Made by a program: the position numbers and the translations under genes. Positions 33,154 through 42,353 of a stretch of 46,379 nt of DNA are shown in pieces. Origin of the DNA: Stieleria bergensis (GTDB lineage: Bacteria; Planctomycetota; Planctomycetia; Pirellulales; Pirellulaceae); NCBI GenBank assembly GCA_007745635.1, contig CP036272.1, forward strand, positions 3,599,924 through 3,646,302, in the 5' to 3' direction. The notes beneath the pieces were generated by a model. It saw nothing but the letters and a program-made list of their open reading frames with translations, was not told the origin of the DNA and searched no databases. The first letter of the stretch is position 1; every line of letters begins with the position of its first letter.

Positions 33154-34113
33154 GTGCGAAACGCCTTGACCTCTCTGCTTCGACTTCTTGTCGGCTGGGG
33201 CATCTCGCCCCGACTCATCAGCGGCATTGGAATTGCCATGCTGATTCTATTACGAATTACAATCGGCTGGCACTTCCATAGTGAAGGCAGCGACAAAATA
33301 CGCAACGGCAACTGGAGCGCGGCGCCGTTCTTTGCCAACGCAAAAGGCCCCTATGCCGATCACTTCCAGGAACTGGTCTGGGACTACAACGGGATGCAGC
33401 GCCGTGACAATGCGTTCATCAAGGCGTGGTTCACAGAGTTCGTGACCGAGGCCACCGACTACTACAGCTTTGATCCCAAACGCAAGGCTCGCGCCAACGC
33501 TGTTCTCGCCACTGCCATCAAGACACACAAAGAATTGATCGCATCGTACAAAGACGATTTGATCGAATACGACAAGGGCATGGAAGAGTTAAAGGGACTG
33601 AAAGCACAAGCGGACCGAATGGAAGTCGAGGGTCGCGCCGGCCAAGTTGCCTCGATGGAGCGGGACATCAAAGGCAAGTTAAAAACGGCCATGTCGGACG
33701 TCGACGCTTTGATCAGCGGCTTTGAAACCGAGATCAACTTAATCGCGGCACCGAACCAACTAGCGGTTGCGCCGCCGCTGCAATTGCCGATCACTCCAAC
33801 TGGCAGCGTGGTCGATACCAGCATCATGGATAAGTACGTGCCGTACTTTGACTTGGCGATTGGTTGGATGCTGATCCTGGGACTTTTCACTCCCGTGGCA
33901 TCCTTGGCTGCCGCTGGATTCCTAGCGACCGTCTTTATCAGCCAGTTCCCGCCCGGACCGGGTCCAACGAGCAGCATGTACCAGCTGATTGAGGCTCTGG
34001 CCTGTTTGGTCTTGGCGGGTACAGGTGCCGGTCGCTTCGCTGGCCTGGACTTCTTTATGCACCTGTTCGTGCGGCGATCAGTCGCCAAAGACGCGTCACC
34101 AGCGAAGGCTTAA
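33154..34113 (+). CDS. DoxX-family membrane protein with large inserted domain
   Basis: About 319 residues from the GTG at 33154 (VRNALTSLLRLLVGWG); the start is uncertain, and a TTG at 33082 or ATG at 33238 are alternatives. The DoxX core is split. The first helix (GIAMLILLRITIGWHFHSEGSDKI) is followed by roughly 160 residues of charged, partly coiled-coil sequence (RKARANAVLATAIKTHKELIASYKDDLIEYDKGMEELKG...). The remaining helices then follow (YFDLAIGWMLILGLFTPVASLAAAGFLATVFISQFP; IEALACLVLAGTGAGRFAGLDFFM). Role unknown. It lies 110 bp before the Gfo/Idh/MocA gene, a pairing I associate with planctomycetes. Confidence 0.85.
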   Translation: MRNALTSLLRLLVGWGISPRLISGIGIAMLILLRITIGWHFHSEGSDKIRNGNWSAAPFFANAKGPYADHFQELVWDYNGMQRRDNAFIKAWFTEFVTEATDYYSFDPKRKARANAVLATAIKTHKELIASYKDDLIEYDKGMEELKGLKAQADRMEVEGRAGQVASMERDIKGKLKTAMSDVDALISGFETEINLIAAPNQLAVAPPLQLPITPTGSVVDTSIMDKYVPYFDLAIGWMLILGLFTPVASLAAAGFLATVFISQFPPGPGPTSSMYQLIEALACLVLAGTGAGRFAGLDFFMHLFVRRSVAKDASPAKA

Positions 34114-34223
34114 TTGCCCCGAACCCCATTCATTCTTCCCTGCCTTGGCAATCAATTACCGTCAGGCAGAAATATTTTTCAGACATCACATCGCACAACA
34201 TTCGTTTTTATTGAGGCCCAAAC

Positions 34224-36071
34224 ATGGTCGATAAATTATCTGCAGATGAACGCAAGATCGGCGAAGAGAACTACTACAGCGCCGTCGGCAGCTACTACGA
34301 CGTGAACCGTCGTGACTTCTTACGTGGCATTGTTGCCGCGGGAGCAGTCAGTGGAGCAGGGTTAGGCGCCGCCTATTTCGGCTACGGCTCGGTCAACGAT
34401 CCCGTCCGCGTGGCAGTGATTGGAACCGGCGACGAGGGCAACGTCCTGATCGGTGGCTGCAATCCGAACTACGTCGACGTCAAAGCCATCTGTGACATTC
34501 GCCCGTTCGGACAGTTCCGCGCGTTCAATGGTGACCGCAGCAGCACCTCGGCATTGAAGCGTCGCCCCGGCTTGGTTAACGTTGCAGGCTATTCGAGCGA
34601 AAAGGAAGCCCGCGACAACGTCAAGGTCTACGACAGCACCAATGGCGGCATCATGGCCTGCCTGGACGATCCGGACATCGAAGCGGTCATAATCGCATTG
34701 CCCTTGTGGTTGCACGCTCCCGTTGCAGCGTTGGCGATGGAGCGAAACCTGCACGTGCTGACAGAGAAGCTGATGGCGCACAACGTCGCTCAGTGTAAAG
34801 CGATGGCTCGCATGGCAGCGGCCAGCAAAGACAAGAACGGCAACCCCATCCACTTGGCCACCGGTCACCAGCGTCACTACAACGTCAAGTACGAGAACGC
34901 AGTGAACCTGATCAAGTGGGGACTGCTGGGACAGTTGCACCATATCCGTGCTCAGTGGCACCGCAGCAATGTTCCCGGCAAGGACAGCTGGTCAATGCCG
35001 ATTCCTGGCGGTGAGCCAATGGCTGGAAAAGACGGCAAAATGTTCGACAAGATCATGTCGGACCTGAACTACCGTCGCGACAAACTGGACAACACCTCTG
35101 ACCCAACCGATCGTGAAAATTTGACATGGGAAATCAGGCAGTGGGAAGCTTGGAATAAGGACAAAGACATTGATCCATCCAAGCACGGCTACAACGATTT
35201 CGTCCTGACCGACAAGTTCAACAAAGACTATCGTTTCACATCGATGCACGAGCTTCATCGCTGGCGCCTCTTTGAACGAACCGGTGCCGGTCTGATGGCC
35301 GAACTCGGCAGCCACCAACTGGATGCCGTCAGCATCTTCCTGTCGTCACTGCGTAACGATAAAAAGAAAGTTCATCCGTTGTCTGTCCACGCAGTCGGCG
35401 GGCGGCACATGATGCCACACGATCGCGACGCAGGAGATCACATCTACTGCATGTTTGAATTCCCCGGCCCTGAATACAGCGAGAAGTTTGACGTGGGTTA
35501 CTATGACCGCGTGCGGAACTACCCCGATGGGCCCGTGGCGGGATACGAAACGGACCCCGACAAGAAAGTCGTCGTGACCTACAGCACCATCAACGGCAAT
35601 GGCTTTGGTGGCTGGGGTGAAGTTGTCATGGGGACCAAGGGAACTCTGATCCTGGATAAAGAAACCGACGTCTTGCTTTATCGCAACAGTGACACCAGCA
35701 GCAAAGTTGGCGTTAAAGCGAAGGAAGGCAGCTACGCTCTGGACACCAGCGCCAGCGGCGACAGCGCCGCACCGGTCGCACAAGCTGCTCAGCAAGGTCC
35801 GGTCAGTCGCGGTTACCGTGAAGAGATCGAGCACTGGGCTTACTGCATCCGCAACCCTGACGCCGAGAACCAAGTCCGTTGTAACCCCGAGGTCGCGATG
35901 GGCGACGCAGTCATCGCGTTGGGTGCGAATGTTGCCCTGAAGAACGCGCAGGCTGGCAAAGGCGGTTATATGGAGTATAAAGAAGAATGGTTCGAAGTTG
36001 ATGACGACGCTACGCCGGATGGCAGCGAAGTCAAACGCGAGATGGAATACATGCTGAAGGATGTAACCTAA
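34224..36071 (+). CDS. Tat-exported Gfo/Idh/MocA-family oxidoreductase
   Basis: 615 residues. A twin-arginine signal (VNRRDFLRGIVAAGAVSGAGLGAAYFG, ~27-53) directs folded export. The Rossmann NAD(P) domain follows: VRVAVIGTGDEGNVLIGG, VKAICDIRPF, DDPDIEAVIIALPLWLHAPVAALAMERNLHVLTEKLMAHNVAQCKAM (the EK(P/L)MA active-site region). The C-terminal half contains the substrate domain with YRFTSMHELHRWRLFERTGAGLMAELGSHQLDAV. Family members oxidise sugars or inositols with bound NAD(P); the substrate is unknown. A good terminator follows at 36106-36146. Confidence 0.93.
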   Translation: MVDKLSADERKIGEENYYSAVGSYYDVNRRDFLRGIVAAGAVSGAGLGAAYFGYGSVNDPVRVAVIGTGDEGNVLIGGCNPNYVDVKAICDIRPFGQFRAFNGDRSSTSALKRRPGLVNVAGYSSEKEARDNVKVYDSTNGGIMACLDDPDIEAVIIALPLWLHAPVAALAMERNLHVLTEKLMAHNVAQCKAMARMAAASKDKNGNPIHLATGHQRHYNVKYENAVNLIKWGLLGQLHHIRAQWHRSNVPGKDSWSMPIPGGEPMAGKDGKMFDKIMSDLNYRRDKLDNTSDPTDRENLTWEIRQWEAWNKDKDIDPSKHGYNDFVLTDKFNKDYRFTSMHELHRWRLFERTGAGLMAELGSHQLDAVSIFLSSLRNDKKKVHPLSVHAVGGRHMMPHDRDAGDHIYCMFEFPGPEYSEKFDVGYYDRVRNYPDGPVAGYETDPDKKVVVTYSTINGNGFGGWGEVVMGTKGTLILDKETDVLLYRNSDTSSKVGVKAKEGSYALDTSASGDSAAPVAQAAQQGPVSRGYREEIEHWAYCIRNPDAENQVRCNPEVAMGDAVIALGANVALKNAQAGKGGYMEYKEEWFEVDDDATPDGSEVKREMEYMLKDVT

Positions 36072-36105
36072 ACGGCTGCAACTCTCGCACGCAACACTTT
36101 TGCTC

Positions 36106-36146
36106 GCCCGCGTTATCAACTTCGGTTAACGCGGGCGTTCTTTTTA
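36106..36146 (+). terminator. Rho-independent terminator after the oxidoreductase gene
   Basis: Perfect 10-bp stem GCCCGCGTTA/TAACGCGGGC (36106-36115 and 36127-36136) followed by GTTCTTTTTA. Confidence 0.85.
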
Positions 36147-36245
36147 TGTCTGCTCTGCTGTTTGCCAGTTTCCATTGAGTGCTTGCCCGCGTCCATTCGG
36201 TTGACCTTGGCAATGCGATTGGACAACACGATTGAGATCACTTTC

Positions 36246-37103
36246 ATGAACACTATTTTTCGGCTTGATGAAGTCACCGTGCTGGATGTCGTTGGCGATG
36301 ACGCACAGACCATTTTGCACAACTTGACGACCAACGATGTCAAGGCATTGCAACAAGGCTTTGGGTGCGAGACCTTCATTACCGAAGTTCGCGGGCGCAC
36401 GATCGGCCATGTCGAAGCCTACCGCACTGCCGATGGTTTTCGCCTCATTGGGGCTCCAGGGCAAGCGGAGACCATCGCCAACCAAACGGAAAAGTACACC
36501 ATCACTGAAGACGTCAAACCACAAGACCGATCCGGCGATTTCACCGCCTTTGTGATTCATCCCCAGGCCAGCAGTTCGCTGCGTGATGAAACCGATTGGA
36601 CACAATGCAATGCGATCGCGTTTGACACACAGTGGCTAGGCACCGGCACGTTGGTGGTCTTGACCGAGACACCCGGTGCGGTCGAACAGGTTTGTGTTTC
36701 CTGTGGCGAACCGGTTGCCGACCAACAGGCCTTTCACATGGCCAGAGTGCAGGCAGGATTTCCATGGTACGGCATCGACTTTTCAGAAAAGAACCTGCCG
36801 CAAGAGGTGAACCGGATTGAGCAAACGATCAGCTTTACCAAAGGCTGCTACCTGGGCCAGGAAACCGTGGCTCGCCTGGATGCCTTAGGTCAGGTCCAGA
36901 AGCAATTGGTGCGTTGGCAGACTGAGGGCAGCATTCCCGCACCGGGCAGTGAAGTGAGCAGCGCGAACAAAGTCGTTGGCCGTCTCACCAGCCTCTGCTC
37001 GACCGCAGAGAACCAAGCAATCGCGATCGGCATTGCTCGACGTTCGCACTTTGATCCCGGCTCCGCTGCCAGCGGAGAAGGCTTTGAAGCGGTTGTACGA
37101 TAA
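36246..37103 (+). CDS. YgfZ/GcvT-like folate-binding protein
   Basis: 285 residues from the ATG at 36246 (MNTIFRLDEVTVLDVVG); upstream in-frame codons overlap the terminator of the previous gene. The diagnostic YgfZ motif KGCYLGQE is present near residue 200 (ISFTKGCYLGQETVARLD). The N-terminal GcvT-like fold (LHNLTTNDVKALQQGFGCETFITEVRGRTIGHV) is also present. YgfZ uses folate to support assembly or repair of iron-sulfur clusters in radical-SAM proteins such as MiaB. The stop is embedded in a 19-bp repeat (37086-37136). Confidence 0.9.
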   Translation: MNTIFRLDEVTVLDVVGDDAQTILHNLTTNDVKALQQGFGCETFITEVRGRTIGHVEAYRTADGFRLIGAPGQAETIANQTEKYTITEDVKPQDRSGDFTAFVIHPQASSSLRDETDWTQCNAIAFDTQWLGTGTLVVLTETPGAVEQVCVSCGEPVADQQAFHMARVQAGFPWYGIDFSEKNLPQEVNRIEQTISFTKGCYLGQETVARLDALGQVQKQLVRWQTEGSIPAPGSEVSSANKVVGRLTSLCSTAENQAIAIGIARRSHFDPGSAASGEGFEAVVR

Positions 37104-37136
37104 AATTGTTGTAGGATGAAGCGGTTGTACGATAAA
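37086..37136. repeat. 19-bp direct repeat at the end of the YgfZ-like gene
   Basis: GAAGCGGTTGTACGATAAA occurs at 37086-37104 (last codons and stop of the gene) and again at 37118-37136. This looks like a recent local duplication. The rest of 37137-37374 holds no gene. Confidence 0.8.
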
Positions 37137-37374
37137 GTTGCTCTACGGTACATCTGCTGGGCGATAAAGCAGCTGGGCGATCGCGATTCCGAAAGATCCG
37201 CAACGCGGGCGGGCATCGAAGTCCAACACGCAATCGTGAAACGGACTCGCCCGGCTTTTGCTGGAACAAGTAGAATAGTGTGAACCGACGGACACTCTGA
37301 ACGTAAAACAAGTCCCGCCTGGGATTCACACCTGCCGTGCAATCAAGCAGCCTCTTCTCATTTTGCCACAGGCC

Positions 37375-39195
37375 ATGCAAGCGATGATGCCCACCCCAAA
37401 CCTGTCACGATGCTTCGCTGTCCTGTTTGGGATCACGTTTTGCCAACTGATTTTGCTAGCCGGTGGTGCCCTCGCCCAGACGCCTGCGAATGCTAAACCC
37501 GACGTCGGCTACGTGGGCACCCAGGCCTGCATCGCTTGCCATCAGGAACAGTACCAATCGTACCTGGAGACCAAACACAGTGTTTCAATGGTCTCGGTTG
37601 ATCCGGACCAGGAGCAACTGCCCGCGAAGTTCTACCACAAGCCCTCGATGACCGATTACGAAGTATTTCGCAAAGGCGATCAAATGATCCACCGCGAAAT
37701 CATCCGTGGGGTTGATGGGCAAGAACTGGTTCGCAATGAACACCCGGTGCTGTACACCATTGGCTCGGGAACTCACGGCAAGGGTTACATCTTCAAAGAC
37801 GGTGACTTTCTGGGTCAGTCCCCCGTGTCTTGGTACCAGAGTTCTAAAACCTGGGATGTCTCCCCTGGATATGACGTTCCCTTTCAGCCTGGTTTCGGTC
37901 GCATCCTGAATTCGGAATGCTTCTTCTGTCACGTCGGTGACATGGATCGCAAACAAGGCAATCCCAATGTCTTTCACATCAACGAAGTAGCGATCGGGTG
38001 CGAACGCTGTCACGGGCCGGGTGAAGCACATGTTGCACACTACCAGCTGCCGAATGCCAAACCGGACGAAACAGGCAAGATCGTCAATCCAGAGAAACTT
38101 GATCGCGTGCTCTCTGAAGCAATCTGTCAGCAATGCCATTTGCAGGCCGCCGGCAAAGCTTTGTTGGCCAACAAAGACGATTGGGACTATCGTCCAGGAT
38201 TGCCACTGACGGACTTCCGCGTTGACTATCAGTACAAGCTTGGTGACGACAGCATGCGAGTGGTTGGGCACATCGAACAGCTACACATGAGCGAGTGCTA
38301 CACCAAAACCGATTCATTGACTTGCATCACCTGCCATGATCCACACCATACGCCGCCGCCGGAAGACACCGTTGCCTTCTATCGTGCCAAGTGCCTGAGT
38401 TGTCACCAAGATCAGGACTGTGGTGAAACCAAACAGCGCCGTGACTCGTTGGCTGGTAATGATTGCGCCAAGTGCCACATGCCGCAGCTTGATACCGAAG
38501 TCCCACACACAGCGTTTCGCCATCACCGCATTGGGATTCACCGCGACGAAGCCCCCGTCCAACAGGCAAACACGGGACTCGCATCGGTGTTATCACTCGA
38601 CGACCTAAGTGCACTGCAGAAACAACGCACACTCGCGATTGCCAAGTACCAAGTGTCTCAGGAAGACCCTCAGAACGTTCACTTCCGCGACTATGGCTTT
38701 GACGCAGCCCGTGCGTTGATCGAAGTAAAGAACCAAGGCAAGGGCGACGCGGAAGTGAACACCGTGCTTTCCTTGCTGGCAGCCGCTCAGCGCCAACCGA
38801 CGATTGCCAAAACATTGTCCGAAGAGGTCCTGGAACAAGAAAAGTCCCCCAAGCGGCCGCGAGTCGAAGCCTTGCGTTTACTGGCTCAGATGGCGTTTCA
38901 GAAACAAGATTATGAAACGGCCGTCAAGTTCTATCGTGAAGTCACAACGTACCAGTTGCAACCGTTTGACTTTTTCTACCTGGCGCTTTGCGAACAATCG
39001 CTGGGCAACCCACAAGCCGCGATCACGGCGTTGAACCGGGCTGCATCGTTGGCACCCAACGTTGCCGATTCGCACCGCTTGCTAGCCCAGATCTACACAC
39101 AACTGGGACAACAAGATCAGGCCGCCAAGCACAGCGAATTGGCCAATCAACTGCAGGAACGCATTCAGGCCTTGCAAGCACAAGCCGCACAGTAG
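37375..39195 (+). CDS. Seven-haem cytochrome c with C-terminal TPR repeats
   Basis: About 606 residues from the ATG at 37375 (ATGs at 37384 and 37387 are alternatives). A signal peptide (FAVLFGITFCQLILLAGGALAQ) is followed by seven CxxCH haem sites in order: CIACH, CFFCH, CERCH, CQQCH, CITCH, CLSCH, CAKCH, spread over residues ~50-380. The layout recalls cytochrome c554/NrfB-like multihaem proteins. From ~440 on come TPR helices (PRVEALRLLAQMAFQKQDYETAVKFYREV, QSLGNPQAAITALNRAASLAPNVADSHRLLAQIYTQLGQQDQAAKHSE). It is periplasmic and likely an electron-transfer protein with a protein-docking tail. Redox partners are not in the window. Confidence 0.92.
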   Translation: MQAMMPTPNLSRCFAVLFGITFCQLILLAGGALAQTPANAKPDVGYVGTQACIACHQEQYQSYLETKHSVSMVSVDPDQEQLPAKFYHKPSMTDYEVFRKGDQMIHREIIRGVDGQELVRNEHPVLYTIGSGTHGKGYIFKDGDFLGQSPVSWYQSSKTWDVSPGYDVPFQPGFGRILNSECFFCHVGDMDRKQGNPNVFHINEVAIGCERCHGPGEAHVAHYQLPNAKPDETGKIVNPEKLDRVLSEAICQQCHLQAAGKALLANKDDWDYRPGLPLTDFRVDYQYKLGDDSMRVVGHIEQLHMSECYTKTDSLTCITCHDPHHTPPPEDTVAFYRAKCLSCHQDQDCGETKQRRDSLAGNDCAKCHMPQLDTEVPHTAFRHHRIGIHRDEAPVQQANTGLASVLSLDDLSALQKQRTLAIAKYQVSQEDPQNVHFRDYGFDAARALIEVKNQGKGDAEVNTVLSLLAAAQRQPTIAKTLSEEVLEQEKSPKRPRVEALRLLAQMAFQKQDYETAVKFYREVTTYQLQPFDFFYLALCEQSLGNPQAAITALNRAASLAPNVADSHRLLAQIYTQLGQQDQAAKHSELANQLQERIQALQAQAAQ

Positions 39196-39256
39196 CCCCG
39201 GCAATCTTTCAGCGCAGGGCGTGCGTTGCTTCGGCACCAAGCGCAGCGGGCGCCTG

Positions 39257-39312
39257 TGCCGCTGAAGTGCTGCCGCTGAAGTGCTGCCGCTGAAGTGCTG
39301 CCGCTGAAGTGC
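39257..39312. repeat. Four perfect 14-bp tandem repeats
   Basis: TGCCGCTGAAGTGC repeated four times without change, in the 260-bp gap between the cytochrome and the DUF58 gene. Not a multiple of three, and no frame of interest spans it. Such a tract would be prone to length variation. Confidence 0.9.
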
Positions 39313-39462
39313 AAGCGTTCCAACGCAAACGCTCCAAGGAAATCGCTGCGACGCCTTGGTGCGATCCTGCGTCCGGGGCGTGCTGCCAATTAGCTGAAAA
39401 TAAACGCGGCCAGCGTGCCGGCCGGGACCTCAACGGTCAACGGATTGCGTTACACTATGGGA

Positions 39463-40356
39463 ATGAGTGCAACCACGGAACCCACAGAACTTTTGTCACC
39501 TTCTCTGCTGGCCAAGCTAGAGCGTTTGGAACTTGTTTCACGGAAAGTGTTCAAGGGCCGAATGAAAGGTGAGCGGCGCAGTAAACGCAAAGGCGAAAGC
39601 GTCGAGTTCGCTGACTTTCGCAACTACGTTCCCGGTGATGACCTCCGTCTGATTGACTGGAATCTCTATGCACGATTGGATCAGCTGTTTTTGAAGCTCT
39701 TTCAAGAAGAGCAGGATCTTCATATCTATGCATTGATCGACTGCAGCGAATCAATGAATTTCTCGGAACCGTCCAAGCTGCATGTCGCCAAGCAACTGGC
39801 TGCGGCGATTGGCTACATTGGACTGTGCCGTGCCGACCGAGTCAGTGTCCAGGCACTTGGCAGCCAAGGACGCAGTGCACCGGTCTTGCGTGGCCGAGGC
39901 GGTCTCTGGCAATTGCTCCAGTACGTTGACTCGATTGAATCAGGTGACAACCTCAGCCTACACGATGGCATCAAGGACTTTTCGCTGCGGAACTCCGGCA
40001 CCGGTGTGGTGGTCTTGATCAGCGACTTGATGGACAAGGACGGATTTGACTCGGCACTGCGCATGCTGATCGGACGCCGCATGGACGTCTACGTTATGCA
40101 TGTTCTGTCACCCGAAGAGATTGATCCACCACTGCAAGGTGATCGCCGTCTGATCGATAGCGAAGATGGTGATGAAACGGAGATCACGATCAACGCGTTC
40201 GTGCTGAAAAAGTACCAGGAGACGCTGGAGTCCTTCATTGGGTCGATCAAAAGCTTCTGTTCACGTCGCAGCATTTCCTACTTGCCAGTGCGAACCGATC
40301 AAGGCGTTGAAGATGTGATGACGCGATACTTGCGTGAGCGAGGTGTGGTGCGATGA
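39463..40356 (+). CDS. DUF58-domain protein
   Basis: 297 residues from the ATG at 39463 (MSATTEPTELL); an ATG at 39457 is also possible. The DUF58 signature SVEFADFRNYVPGDDLRLIDWNLYAR (~47-72) is followed by a von Willebrand A-like segment (IYALIDCSESM, VVLISDLMD). DUF58 proteins accompany MoxR ATPases and BatA/BatB proteins and probably help chaperone-like assembly at the membrane. The stop overlaps the start of the BatA-like gene by 4 bp (ATGA), so the two are translationally coupled. No MoxR ATPase gene is visible upstream in the window. Confidence 0.93.
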   Translation: MSATTEPTELLSPSLLAKLERLELVSRKVFKGRMKGERRSKRKGESVEFADFRNYVPGDDLRLIDWNLYARLDQLFLKLFQEEQDLHIYALIDCSESMNFSEPSKLHVAKQLAAAIGYIGLCRADRVSVQALGSQGRSAPVLRGRGGLWQLLQYVDSIESGDNLSLHDGIKDFSLRNSGTGVVVLISDLMDKDGFDSALRMLIGRRMDVYVMHVLSPEEIDPPLQGDRRLIDSEDGDETEITINAFVLKKYQETLESFIGSIKSFCSRRSISYLPVRTDQGVEDVMTRYLRERGVVR

Positions 40357-42353
40357 GCTGGATTTCCATGCTAACGCCCGTGCAGTGGGCTTTGTTTTCG
40401 CTCATTCCCGCCGGCATCATCCTGCTGTACTTCCTGAAACTGCGCCGCGAGCCGGTGCAGATTCCCAGTACCTTTCTGTGGGCGCGGACCGTCGAAGACT
40501 TGCATGTGAACAGCTTGTTTCAAAGGATCCGCAAGAACTTGCTGCTATTCCTGCAGCTGCTTGCAATTCTGTTAGCTGCGTTTGCGTTGCTCAGCCCAGG
40601 CTTTCGCGGCGAAAGATCAAACTTTGGCCGAACGATTTATTTGATCGACACCTCGGCCAGCATGATGGCCGACGATGTCGACGACGCCGAGAATCGCTTC
40701 GAAGCAGCCCGCAAGCAGATCCGTGAGCGCATTGACACCATGCCTAGCAGCGACACGGCAATGCTGATCACGTTCAGCGATCGCTCGGAAGTCATGCAGT
40801 CCTACACCGGTGATCGTGCCAAATTGCGTGATGCACTCAATCGGGTGCAGTTGACCAATCGCACCACCGACATCTATGGCGCCTTAAAGGCCGCCGATGG
40901 CTTAGCCAACCCTCGCCGCAGCAGCACCATGGGTGACACCGCTGACATTCAAGTGGCTGATGCGATGAACGCCGACTTGGTGATCTATAGCGATGGTGGC
41001 TTTCCCGATGTCAGCGAGTTCAATGTTGGCAATTTGGCGCCCACCTACATCCGCATCGGATCGGATGACGTCGAAAATGTCGGCATTGTCGCCTTCACGG
41101 CAGATCGAAACATTGAAACACCGGACGAGGTCAAAGCCTATGGCACGGTTGTCAACTACGGAAAACTGGCCCAGTCGTTTACGTTGTCGCTGTATGTCAA
41201 CGGACAATGGCGTGACAGCACCGGCGTCCAGCTGGACCCGGGCGAAGAGAGCGGCATCAGTTTTCCGCTGACCGGACAAGAAGACGCCGCCAGCATTGAG
41301 ATCCGCTTGGAAAACGAGGACGACCTGCCCTACCAAGATGCGTTGCCGCTGGACAATGTCGCCTACGCAGGCCTTCGCCCCATGCGAACCGTGTCGGTCT
41401 TGCTGATCACCGAAGGCAATCGCCCGATGGAAGTCGGCATGAGCACGGCCAACGCAAAAAAGATGTCCATCGTTGATGTCCAGCCCACCAGTTATCTGGA
41501 CAGCGAAGAGTACGCGGCGCGAGCCAGCAGCGGGCTTGATGACTTAATCGTTTACGATCGCTGTCAGCCGAAAGACATGCCGGCGACGAACACCTTTTTC
41601 ATCGGCGCGCTGCCTTCGAATGAATGGGAGTGGACCAGCGATCCCGGACAAGTCTTGCTGATTGACAGCGACCGAACGCATCCCTTGATGCGCTACCTGG
41701 AACTGTATTCGCTGTTGATCTTCGAAGGTCGCAGTGTCAAAGGCCCCGAGGGAACCCAGGAGCTACTAGCATCTGATTCCGGCGCTGTCCTTTCGCTGGC
41801 CCCACGTGAGGGATTTCAAGATCTAGTGTTGGCCTTTGAAATCATTTCAACCGACGATGAAGGCAACCTGCTGACCAACACAAACTGGTTTAGCGAACGA
41901 TCGTGGCCCGTGTTTCTGTTGAATGTCCTCAGGCACCTCGCAGGTGCCGCCGACGAAAGCGCCGCGGGGACATTCCGGCCAGGCGAAACCGTGCGATTGC
42001 GCGTCGCCAGCGAGCTTCCTGAAGTCGACATCGCGCGGGGCTCAGGCACTCCCGAGACCGTCATGACGGGAAGCAACGGCTTCATTCAGTTCGTCGACAC
42101 CGACGCGCCGGGGGTCTATCAAGTCACCAGCAGCGAAGGCGATGAACAAGAACTGGTGGAAATGTTTTGCATCAATCTATTCAGCTCCCTGGAAAGCAAC
42201 GTCAAGCCGCGACAGAATTTCGACCTCGGCTACGAAGCGATCCAAGCGGAGGGAACAACCGAACGACGGATGGAGTACTGGCGATGGCTTCTGTTGATCG
42301 TCCTGTTGGTGTTGGCGGGAGAATGGTGGCTGTACAATCATCGCATCGCCTAG
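40353..42353 (+). CDS. BatA/VWA-domain membrane protein
   Basis: 666 residues. The N-terminal BatA-type pair of TM helices (PVQWALFSLIPAGIILLYFLKLRREPVQIPSTFLW, then LLLFLQLLAILLAAFALLSPGF) flanks a short basic loop. A von Willebrand A domain follows with the MIDAS start IYLIDTSASM (~93-102) and later TTDIYGALKAA and LVIYSDGGF. A CARDB-like beta region and a last TM helix (WRWLLLIVLLVLAGEWWLY) complete it. It belongs with the upstream DUF58 gene (4-bp overlap) in an aerotolerance-like or membrane-stress operon. Confidence 0.92.
   Translation: MSWISMLTPVQWALFSLIPAGIILLYFLKLRREPVQIPSTFLWARTVEDLHVNSLFQRIRKNLLLFLQLLAILLAAFALLSPGFRGERSNFGRTIYLIDTSASMMADDVDDAENRFEAARKQIRERIDTMPSSDTAMLITFSDRSEVMQSYTGDRAKLRDALNRVQLTNRTTDIYGALKAADGLANPRRSSTMGDTADIQVADAMNADLVIYSDGGFPDVSEFNVGNLAPTYIRIGSDDVENVGIVAFTADRNIETPDEVKAYGTVVNYGKLAQSFTLSLYVNGQWRDSTGVQLDPGEESGISFPLTGQEDAASIEIRLENEDDLPYQDALPLDNVAYAGLRPMRTVSVLLITEGNRPMEVGMSTANAKKMSIVDVQPTSYLDSEEYAARASSGLDDLIVYDRCQPKDMPATNTFFIGALPSNEWEWTSDPGQVLLIDSDRTHPLMRYLELYSLLIFEGRSVKGPEGTQELLASDSGAVLSLAPREGFQDLVLAFEIISTDDEGNLLTNTNWFSERSWPVFLLNVLRHLAGAADESAAGTFRPGETVRLRVASELPEVDIARGSGTPETVMTGSNGFIQFVDTDAPGVYQVTSSEGDEQELVEMFCINLFSSLESNVKPRQNFDLGYEAIQAEGTTERRMEYWRWLLLIVLLVLAGEWWLYNHRIA

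Noticed and set aside
42167-42322. N-terminal extension of the secreted hydrolase frame
   Set aside because: It lies inside the BatA-like gene in another frame; a good Shine-Dalgarno and signal peptide place the start at 42323.
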